Assembly (NCBI GenBank): GCA_902495945.1 | Contig: CABUZD010000015.1 | Span: forward strand, 1 to 23,422 | DNA: 23,422 bases | Direction of reading: 5' to 3' | Source of the DNA: an uncultured Collinsella sp. | GTDB taxonomy: Bacteria > Actinomycetota > Coriobacteriia > Coriobacteriales > Coriobacteriaceae | Shown here: piece by piece, positions 1 through 5,905 of the stretch | Layout: each line of letters opens with the position of its first letter | Position numbering within the stretch: the first letter of the stretch is position 1 | Notes under the pieces: generated by a model | What the model was told of the DNA's origin: nothing | Databases searched by the model: none | Seen by the model: only the letters and a program-made list of their open reading frames with translations | Made by a program: the position numbers and the translations under genes

Positions 1-138
1 GAGGTCCTTCCAGCTTATGTAGCCCATCTGCCGGCGCTCGGCGCGCATCATGCGTAGCGCCGAGGCGCCTGTTAGGATTACGGAAGCCGCTAGCTGTTCG
101 TCTGTCGGCTCGTTGCGCCGCTCAATCTTCACTGCCAC
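1..138 (-). CDS. 5' end of an unknown protein, cut by the window edge
   Basis: An open frame of 46 codons runs off the left edge. I place the start at the GTG at 138-136 because an AGGGGTGG ribosome site (minus strand, about 141-149) stands 4-7 bases upstream; a second in-frame GTG at 132-130 is possible. The visible part begins VAVKIERRNEPTDEQ and is charged and helix-like (KIERR near the start, RMMRAERRQMG later), with no motif I recognise. The ribosome site overlaps the comF stop codon at 149-151, so this gene is probably translated from the comF transcript. Function unknown. The frame is well supported by its start context; identity is not. Confidence 0.6.
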   Translation of the reverse strand, partial: MAVKIERRNEPTDEQLAASVILTGASALRMMRAERRQMGYISWKDL

Positions 139-148
139 AAAACCACCC

Positions 149-955
149 CTACCAAACGCGTGCGATAGCGAGGCCATCGACTGCTGCGGCGCCGGCGCGC
201 TTGAGTTCCGCCGAAGCCGCGGCCATCGTCGCGCCCGTGGTAATAACGTCATCGATAAGCAGCAGGCGGCGGCCGCGCACGTCCTCAACCGTCTCGTACA
301 TGCCTTGGGCACGCTCGCGGCGCTCCTCACGACCGAGTTCGCGCTGGTCGCCATGCCCGTACTTGACGAGAGCATCGAGCAGGGGAACACCCGACAGCTC
401 GCAAAATGGGCGCGCGATAGCCTCCATATGATCAAAACCACGCCGCCGAAACGCTGCCGCCGTCGCAGGCACAAACACCACCGCATCCGCACCGGACAGC
501 ACACCTCCTAAGCGTTCGGGCGCTACGACCTGGGCATGCAGGGCAGTGTCGTAGAGCAGCTCCGCCAGATACGGAGCCAGACGTCGCTCGCCCGCATCCT
601 TGTACGCTTTAATGATGCGCGGCAGCGGATGCGCATAGACGGCGCACGCCAGGCAGCGGTCGAGCGCCTCCGCCATTGCCGAGGACGTGCCCTCGACCGA
701 ACACTCAGTGCACAGCAAATCCCCAAACGGGGCGCCGCATCGGGTACAGCTATGACGTGGGTCGATGAGCGTGAGCGCGGCCAGGCAGTCTTGGCAAATA
801 AGCGCACCGGCGCGCTCGCAGCCGGCACATCGTGTTGGCGACAATGCCTCGAGCGCCTCACGTGCCACCCGCTCGGCAAACGGTAGCAATTCGTCCGCAA
901 ACGGTAGGGCACCGGCACCCTGCAGACGGCTCAATATGTTCAGATGGCTCTTCAA
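149..955 (-). CDS. comF: ComF-family phosphoribosyltransferase-like protein
   Basis: 268 residues, usual family length. The N-terminal third carries a zinc-binding cysteine set of four pairs (C43/C46, C54/C57, C70/C73, C82/C85), and the C-terminal half is a type I phosphoribosyltransferase fold with the PRPP-binding stretch LLLIDDVITTGAT at 231-243 and an RRRGFDH segment near 170-176. ComF/GntX proteins support DNA uptake in naturally competent bacteria, as a cytoplasmic partner of the ComFA helicase, but homologues also occur in species not known to be competent; no other competence gene is visible here. The start is a TTG at 955-953, chosen because AGGGAGGG lies 8 bases upstream and no ATG is nearby. 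That ribosome site is the 3' arm of a 12-bp hairpin (959-994), which is unusual. It follows ricT on the same strand with a 102-base gap. Confidence 0.88.
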   Translation of the reverse strand: MKSHLNILSRLQGAGALPFADELLPFAERVAREALEALSPTRCAGCERAGALICQDCLAALTLIDPRHSCTRCGAPFGDLLCTECSVEGTSSAMAEALDRCLACAVYAHPLPRIIKAYKDAGERRLAPYLAELLYDTALHAQVVAPERLGGVLSGADAVVFVPATAAAFRRRGFDHMEAIARPFCELSGVPLLDALVKYGHGDQRELGREERRERAQGMYETVEDVRGRRLLLIDDVITTGATMAAASAELKRAGAAAVDGLAIARVW

Positions 956-958
956 GAC

Positions 959-994
959 ACAACCCTCCCTACGTTCGGTCGCAGGGAGGGTTGT
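959..994 (-). promoter_or_regulatory. Hairpin that buries the comF ribosome binding site
   Basis: Perfect 12-bp inverted repeat: ACAACCCTCCCT against AGGGAGGGTTGT, with a 12-base loop (971-982). On the minus strand the 3' arm is itself the comF Shine-Dalgarno sequence, ending 8 bases before the TTG start. There is no U-run after it, so it is a poor intrinsic terminator. A second small hairpin (CCCCGA/TCGGGG, 1013-1029) and a TATCAT box (1012-1007) lie just upstream. Role as a translational brake is inferred. Confidence 0.6.
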
Positions 995-1057
995 TGATTC
1001 GGCGCTATGATACCCCGATGCGCTCGGGGCAAGGCGGGCTAAATCCGCTCGCGGGCG

Positions 1058-2758
1058 TTATTCGCCGGCGGGCGGTTGTGGTGCGGACGAAGACGGGGTC
1101 GAGCCCTCGCCACCATCCTGGCGCGGCTTGCGGGAACGGCGACGGCGACGGCGCTTTTGACCCTGGTCGGCCGAGCCCTCGCCACCGCGATCCTCGCGCG
1201 GCTCGCGCTCGTCGCGAGCGGCGCCACGCGAAGCCTTAGCAGTCGCTCCCCCGCCATCTCCGGGACGACGGCGCGTGACCTTGACCTCGCCATCCGAGAC
1301 CTGATCGGCCACGGAGGGCACTGAGGGCTTCTGTTGCGCGCCCGAGGAATGGCGACGGCGCGGACGCGGCGCGCGTTCCTCCTCGCCACGCGACTTGCCG
1401 CCCTTGTCGGCAGGTGCATCGGAGGCCGAGGGGCCCTTGGAAGCGGCACCAGCCTCGCGAGCAGCTGCGGCGCGGAAGGCGTCCTCGCGCTCCTCGCTCG
1501 ACAGATGACGGCGGCGGCGACGTGTGGGGTTCATGCCACCGCCACGATTCTGCTGCTGGGGCTGCTGAACCTCGCGCTCGCGAGAGGCGTTCTTGCCCGC
1601 GGCTGCAGCGTCGGTAGCATCGCCCGAGCCCGCGCGCTTGCGACGACGACGGCCATCGGCCGCCCCCTCGGCCTCGGGTGCCCCGGCCTTGCCACGGCCC
1701 TTACCGCGGCCGCGACCCTCGCCCTGGCCCTGACCGGCGCGAGCATCGGAATCGGCATCGCGACGACGGCGCTTGGGCATCGACGTGCCGGCCAGACGGT
1801 CGGCACTCGACAGGCCATCGCCCACGTCGACGCCGTTCTCGCGATCGAGCTCCATGAGCGCCAGGCGCATCTCGGGCGACTCAATACGCTCGAGCACGTC
1901 GCGCGTCACGCAGTCGGGGCGGCAGTTGCAGCCCTGCTCGGCGGCCTTCTTTTTGCAGCCCTCCGAGCACGTCATATCGGCCAGATTGACCTTAAAGACT
2001 TTGCCGTTCTCCAGGCGTAGCACCAGCTGCTCACGCGGCGTGTCATATTCCTGGATACGCGCCTTGCCAAGCGGCGTATCGATGAGCGTCTTCTTTTTGG
2101 GCGCACGGCTCTTAAAGTCCTTGTAGGCCTCGAACTCATAGCGCAGGCAGCACATCAGACGACCGCACACGCCGCTGATCTTGGAGGAATTGAGCGGCAG
2201 GTCTTGCTCTTTTGCCATGCGAATCGAGACGGGTTCAAACTGTCCGCCAAAGCGCGTGCAGCAAAGCTCCTGTCCGCACTGGGCGTAGCCGCCCACCAGG
2301 CGGGTCTCGTCGCGCACGCCGATCTGGCGCATGTCGACGCGAATATGCAGCGTCGAGGACAGATCCTTGACGAGCTGGCGAAAATCGACGCGCTCCTCGG
2401 CCGCAAAGTAGAACACGGCCTTGTCGCCGCCAAACAGGTACTCAACGCCCACCGGCTTCATCTCGAGGTCGAGCTCCTTGACCAGGCGACGGAAATCGAC
2501 CATGGCCTCGTCGCCCTGGATGGCTAGGTCGTCGGCAAGCTGCAGGTCGATGTCGCTCGCCACGCGCAGCACGGGCTTGAGCGGCTGACCGATCTCGTCT
2601 TGCGGCACCTCAAAGGGATCGGCAGTGACCAGGCCGATCTCGGTTCCGCGCTCGGTGGAGCAAATGGCATAATCGGCCTCGAGGATATCCAAATCCTGCG
2701 GATCGAACCACAGGTCGCGCGAGGCGTAGGTAAACTTAACGGGTACGACTAACGGCAT
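1058..2758 (-). CDS. ricT: PSP1-domain protein RicT (YaaT) with a long basic tail
   Basis: 566 residues, about twice the roughly 275 of Bacillus YaaT/RicT. Residues 1-300 match the family: a PSP1 domain (about 60-145), the cysteine clusters CGQELCC (161-167) and CGRLMCC (198-204), the DFKSRAPKKK stretch (214-223), and a further cysteine-rich run C264, C268, C277, C279, C283. In B. subtilis RicT works with RicA and RicF in an iron-sulfur complex that aids RNase Y cutting of mRNA; ricA and ricF are not in this window. Residues 325-566 are low complexity, rich in Arg, Lys, Gly, Ala and Glu with RGRG and RRRR runs, probably disordered and RNA-binding (inference). The ATG at 2758 overlaps the holB stop (TAG at 2751-2749), so the two are translationally coupled. 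The tmk-holB-yaaT order is conserved in many Gram-positive bacteria. Confidence 0.9.
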   Translation of the reverse strand: MPLVVPVKFTYASRDLWFDPQDLDILEADYAICSTERGTEIGLVTADPFEVPQDEIGQPLKPVLRVASDIDLQLADDLAIQGDEAMVDFRRLVKELDLEMKPVGVEYLFGGDKAVFYFAAEERVDFRQLVKDLSSTLHIRVDMRQIGVRDETRLVGGYAQCGQELCCTRFGGQFEPVSIRMAKEQDLPLNSSKISGVCGRLMCCLRYEFEAYKDFKSRAPKKKTLIDTPLGKARIQEYDTPREQLVLRLENGKVFKVNLADMTCSEGCKKKAAEQGCNCRPDCVTRDVLERIESPEMRLALMELDRENGVDVGDGLSSADRLAGTSMPKRRRRDADSDARAGQGQGEGRGRGKGRGKAGAPEAEGAADGRRRRKRAGSGDATDAAAAGKNASREREVQQPQQQNRGGGMNPTRRRRRHLSSEEREDAFRAAAAREAGAASKGPSASDAPADKGGKSRGEEERAPRPRRRHSSGAQQKPSVPSVADQVSDGEVKVTRRRPGDGGGATAKASRGAARDEREPREDRGGEGSADQGQKRRRRRRSRKPRQDGGEGSTPSSSAPQPPAGE

Positions 2759-3876
2759 TTCAGTGCCTTCCTGATATCGAACAGCATGACCTCGATGGCC
2801 AGCTGGGGAGTAACGTTTCTGGCGATGTTGCGCTCGGCGGTCGCGACTGCCTCGAGCGCCCGCGTGGCACCCGCAACATTGGTCGCGGCGGCAAGCCGAC
2901 CGATCGTGTCGCGCACGTCTTCGTTCACCACGTCGGCCGCCTCGTCCTGAAGCGTCAGCAGCACGTCGCGCATGAGCGTCCGCGCGCTCGCCAGCGCTTC
3001 CATGATACCCGAACGCTCGCGCGCGTTGAGTTCGCGCTTGTTGCGGTCCTCAAGCTGCTTCAATGCTCCACGCGACAGGTAGTCGGCGTTTTGCTCGAGC
3101 ACCTTTTCCTGCGTGGACTTGACCTCGGCGAGCGGCGCCTTAACGGCGACGATGAGCGACTTGGCGCGGCTGAGCACGTCGGCCTCGTCGGCGGCGATAA
3201 GCGAATCGATGGCGCGAACCATCTGACGGCGGGCGTCCTGGCGCTCGGCGCTCTTGAGGAACTCGATGCCACGCGTGGGGCTTCCCGCTACGGCGACGGC
3301 CATGCGGCACCGCGCAGGGTCCTGACCGGTGGCGCGGCTCACGGCCTGCGCGGCGAAGGCGGGCGACACCAGGCGAAACGGCACGCACTGGCAGCGACTC
3401 ACGATAGTGGGCAGCATCACGTCGGCCGAGGTGCCCAGCAAGATAAACATAACGCCCTCGGGCGGCTCCTCGAGTGTTTTGAGCAGTGCGTTGGCGGTGT
3501 TGGCGCGCAGCTGCTCGGCACGGTCGATGATGTAGACCTTGGCCTTGGCACGGATGGGCGCCAGCGGCACGTCATCGAGCAGCTCGCGGGTCTGGGCGAT
3601 GAGGTAACCCGTGGCGCTCTCGGGCGTGTAATAGTGCACGTCGGGGTGCGTATGGCGGGCGACGCGCACGCAGCTATCGCATGAGCCGCAGCCATCCTGC
3701 TCGCACAGGAAGGCTTGGGCGAGCGCCCACGCGGCGTCGAGCTTGCCCGCGCCGGGAGCGCCCAAAAACAGGTAGGCGTGCGATGCGCGACCGCTAGCGA
3801 CGGCATTGGTCAAAAAGTCACGCACGCGCTCTTGGGTGTCGAGCTTGGCCAGCAGGCTTGCCTGAGCGGGGGCCAT
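2749..3876 (-). CDS. holB: DNA polymerase III clamp loader, delta' subunit
   Basis: 375 residues of an AAA+ clamp-loader subunit. It has GAPGAGKL at 39-46, a P-loop lacking the usual Ser/Thr after Lys; delta' subunits often do not use ATP. The zinc cysteines C58, C63, C66, C69 follow and then SRCQ in the PTIVSRC segment. The C-terminal half would form the helical collar. It helps load the beta clamp onto primed DNA with tau/gamma and delta. I chose the ATG at 3876 rather than the upstream in-frame TTG at 3897 because AGGAGG stands 9 bases before it; the tmk stop ends one base before this ATG. Coupled upstream to tmk and downstream to ricT. Confidence 0.93.
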   Translation of the reverse strand: MAPAQASLLAKLDTQERVRDFLTNAVASGRASHAYLFLGAPGAGKLDAAWALAQAFLCEQDGCGSCDSCVRVARHTHPDVHYYTPESATGYLIAQTRELLDDVPLAPIRAKAKVYIIDRAEQLRANTANALLKTLEEPPEGVMFILLGTSADVMLPTIVSRCQCVPFRLVSPAFAAQAVSRATGQDPARCRMAVAVAGSPTRGIEFLKSAERQDARRQMVRAIDSLIAADEADVLSRAKSLIVAVKAPLAEVKSTQEKVLEQNADYLSRGALKQLEDRNKRELNARERSGIMEALASARTLMRDVLLTLQDEAADVVNEDVRDTIGRLAAATNVAGATRALEAVATAERNIARNVTPQLAIEVMLFDIRKALKCR

Positions 3877-3877
3877 G

Positions 3878-4561
3878 TTACTCGGCCTCCTGGGCAAGCG
3901 CGGCGGCGACGGCTTCCTGGGAAATATCGAGGCCGCAGGCGCGAACCTGCTCGACCGTCTTCTCGAAGACTTCCTCGATGGTCGCGGTGGCGTCGATGAG
4001 CTTTACGCGGTTTGGCTCCTCGACAGCAATTGCGCAAAAGCCCTGGTAGACACGCTCTTGGAATGCCATGCCCTTTGCCTCCATGCGATCTGCCGCACCA
4101 CGGGCTGTCATGCGCAGCGCCGCCTGTTCGGGCGTGATGTGGTAGACGAGTGTGAGCGCCGGGTGCGTACCCGCGACGGCCAGGTTGTTGGCATCTCGCA
4201 CCATCTGGCGATCAAGGCCGTCGGCAAATGCCTGATAGCAGGTTGTGGAATCGTAGAAGCGGTCGCACAGGACCACGTTGCCGGCAGCAAGGGCGGGCGC
4301 GATGACCTCGTGCACCAACTGAGCGCGTGCCGCCTCGTAGAGCAACAACTCGCAGGTGTCGCCCATCGCTGTATTGGCGGGGTCGAGCAGCAGAGCACGG
4401 ATCTTTTCGCTGATGGCGGTACCGCCCGGCTCGCGCAGGCTCACAACCTGGTGGCCAGCGAGTTCGAGCGCGCGGGCAAGCAGGCGCGCCTGCGTGGACT
4501 TGCCGGCGCCATCGACGCCCTCGAGCGTGATAAAGCTATGTTGAGCGGGCTCAAAAGCCAT
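3878..4561 (-). CDS. tmk: Thymidylate kinase
   Basis: 227 residues. Converts dTMP to dTDP with ATP in dTTP synthesis. Seen in the sequence: P-loop GVDGAGKST (15-23), the REPGGT dTMP-site motif (43-48), the DRFYDST motif (100-106), and a LID region with several arginines (RGAADRMEAKG, 154-164). The ATG at 4561 has AGGAAGGGG about 8 bases upstream. First gene of the tmk-holB-ricT run, with a likely promoter at 4615-4643. The divergent region upstream contains palindromic repeats. Confidence 0.95.
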   Translation of the reverse strand: MAFEPAQHSFITLEGVDGAGKSTQARLLARALELAGHQVVSLREPGGTAISEKIRALLLDPANTAMGDTCELLLYEAARAQLVHEVIAPALAAGNVVLCDRFYDSTTCYQAFADGLDRQMVRDANNLAVAGTHPALTLVYHITPEQAALRMTARGAADRMEAKGMAFQERVYQGFCAIAVEEPNRVKLIDATATIEEVFEKTVEQVRACGLDISQEAVAAALAQEAE

Positions 4562-4614
4562 GGGCGCAGCCCCTTCCTACAAGGCGCGTAAATGCAAGTT
4601 ATAGCAACCAAGCC

Positions 4615-4643
4615 ATGATACCCCAGGGGCAGGCGCACCCCAA
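4615..4643 (-). promoter_or_regulatory. Likely promoter of the tmk-holB-ricT run
   Basis: Minus strand: TTGGGG (4643-4638), a 17-base spacer, then TATCAT (4620-4615), about 54 bases before the tmk ATG. The -10 box is preceded by GGGG. The same 10-base string (GGGGTATCAT) lies before comF at 1016-1007. Sequence inspection only; the -35 box is weak. Confidence 0.4.
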
Positions 4644-4649
4644 ATCAGA

Positions 4650-4682
4650 CCTAGTCATTGGGGACGTTTTTAAATGACTAGG
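4650..4682. repeat. REP-like palindrome, family A, copy 1
   Basis: Perfect 10-bp arms CCTAGTCATT and AATGACTAGG (4650-4659 / 4673-4682) around a short centre containing GGGACGTTTTT. Two more relatives lie at 5780-5810 (24 of 31 bases the same) and, inverted, at 5808-5836 (25 of 29 the same). It lies in the divergent gap between tmk and the zinc-ribbon gene, so it is not needed as a terminator. Confidence 0.8.
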
Positions 4683-4685
4683 TGA

Positions 4686-4735
4686 CAGTTAGGGACGTTC
4701 CTAAAGTGCCAGCAGAAAAGGAACGTCCCTAACTG
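4686..4735. repeat. Perfect 16-bp inverted repeat sharing the GGGACGTT core
   Basis: CAGTTAGGGACGTTCC (4686-4701) is repeated in inverse at 4720-4735 around an 18-base loop. It shares GGGACGTT with the centre of the neighbouring palindrome at 4650-4682, so it is probably part of the same composite element. CTTTTTGGG follows on the plus strand, so it could act as a terminator, but it lies between two divergent genes. Confidence 0.8.
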
Positions 4736-4756
4736 CCGGCTTTTTGGGATGCTGGG

Positions 4757-4762
4757 TATAAT
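4757..4762 (+). promoter_or_regulatory. Likely -10 box of the zinc-ribbon gene
   Basis: Perfect TATAAT preceded by GGG, 37 bases before the ATG at 4800. No convincing -35 box; the palindrome at 4720-4735 occupies that position, so its structure could affect this promoter. Confidence 0.5.
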
Positions 4763-4799
4763 CGTCGTATTGCATTGAAATGTGGCGAAAGGAGTGGCA

Positions 4800-5783
4800 A
4801 TGTCTCGGTATTGCGCCTCGTGCGGCAAGCTTCTTGCAGATGATGCCAAATTCTGCACCTCGTGCGGTGCACCCGTTGAGCAAACAGCCGCGAGCGATAG
4901 CCAGCCCGCTTTTGAGCAGACCGGCTCCCTTGATACGCCGCAAGCCAAGGCGGACGACTCCCTCGCCTATAGCCCCGACCCCGCCGTAAGGACCGCGGCC
5001 GTCGAGACCACGCAGCGCATACCCGTCGCGAGCGGCTCGCCCCAACAGCAGCCGGCTCCCGCATACGCGCCCGCTTCGCCACAGACCCCCGCTCCCAAAA
5101 AGAGCGGCACCGGGCCGCTTATCGCCGTTATCGTTGTGCTGGTGGCGATCATCATCGCCCTGGTCGTTTTCTTTGTGATCAAGCCTTTCGACAACGCCGC
5201 CACGCAGACGACTGCCGAGGTAGCTAAGCTGCACCATGACGTCGACGACGATGACCTAAAGCCTCTCGGCGATCCCAACAGCCTGTACGACGATGATGAC
5301 GATGACGACGAGGATGGCGGCGAAGCAACGCTCTCCGAGCAGAACCTCTACCGTCGCCTGAGCGAATACTACGACCTGCTCGAAGACCTCGATAGCCAGG
5401 TCCGTGGCTGCGCGCAGAACTTCAACGGCAGCTATCTGGAAGAGGATCGAACCACCCGTCAAAATCTCGCCGACGTCGCCGAGCGCACGGAGGACACCAT
5501 CGAGCAGTATTACGACATCGTCGAGGACCTAGACGTCCCGACGAGCTCCAAGAACTACAGCTCCTGGAAGGACATCATCGCCCTGTACGACGACCTGGAT
5601 CACCGCATTGACGCAATCTGTGATGCCTGGGAGATCAGCCTGAAATACGACAAGCCTGCGGACCACAAGAATGAGATTGTGGCGCCGCTGTCGCGCGACA
5701 ACGTGGCGGGCACCAATGACAATAAGTACCGCCTAGACTTTGAGGAGCGCTATCCCGGCGCCAAGCCTGTCGAGGTGAACTAG
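4800..5783 (+). CDS. Zinc-ribbon, single-pass membrane protein with an acidic outer domain
   Basis: 327 residues. In order: an N-terminal zinc ribbon (C5, C8, C19, C22, in CASCGK and CTSCGA); a Pro/Ala/Gln/Ser-rich linker (about 28-100); one membrane helix (about 106-127); an aspartate run (about 164-172) that could bind divalent cations; then a helical acidic domain of about 145 residues with regular Tyr, Asp and Leu (YYDLLEDLDSQ, YYDIVEDLD). The zinc ribbon should be cytoplasmic and the C-terminus outside. Similar zinc-ribbon plus TM architectures are common in Gram-positive bacteria, but I do not recognise this outer domain, and function is unknown. I chose ATG 4800 (AAAGGAG 6 bases upstream) over the in-frame GTG at 4782. 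Repeat copies flank the gene on both sides, and one overlaps its stop codon. Confidence 0.85.
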   Translation: MSRYCASCGKLLADDAKFCTSCGAPVEQTAASDSQPAFEQTGSLDTPQAKADDSLAYSPDPAVRTAAVETTQRIPVASGSPQQQPAPAYAPASPQTPAPKKSGTGPLIAVIVVLVAIIIALVVFFVIKPFDNAATQTTAEVAKLHHDVDDDDLKPLGDPNSLYDDDDDDDEDGGEATLSEQNLYRRLSEYYDLLEDLDSQVRGCAQNFNGSYLEEDRTTRQNLADVAERTEDTIEQYYDIVEDLDVPTSSKNYSSWKDIIALYDDLDHRIDAICDAWEISLKYDKPADHKNEIVAPLSRDNVAGTNDNKYRLDFEERYPGAKPVEVN

Positions 5784-5836
5784 TCGCATGCGACGTTCTT
5801 AAACGACTAGTCATTAAAGACCGCCCCCAATGACTA
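5779..5836. repeat. REP-like family A, two overlapping copies at the 3' end of the zinc-ribbon gene
   Basis: Copy 2: arms ACTAGTCG (5779-5786) and CGACTAGT (5804-5811); its right part GACGTTCTTAAACGACTAG (5792-5810) matches 4663-4681 with three differences. Copy 3: arms TAGTCATT (5808-5815) and AATGACTA (5829-5836), in the opposite orientation. The two share bases 5808-5811. Copy 2 contains the TAG stop codon (5781-5783) of the upstream gene. Confidence 0.75.
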
Positions 5837-5840
5837 CGCA

Positions 5841-5878
5841 AAAAACGAGCGAGGATCATGAGATCCTCGCTCGTTTTT
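5841..5878. terminator. Bidirectional intrinsic terminator
   Basis: Twelve-bp GC-rich stem CGAGCGAGGATC (5846-5857) / GATCCTCGCTCG (5862-5873) with an ATGA loop, flanked by A5 and T5, so it has a U-run on either strand. It separates the convergent zinc-ribbon gene and topA. Confidence 0.92.
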
Positions 5879-5905
5879 GTTTTGGGCAATGTTTCGACTG
5901 CGCCG

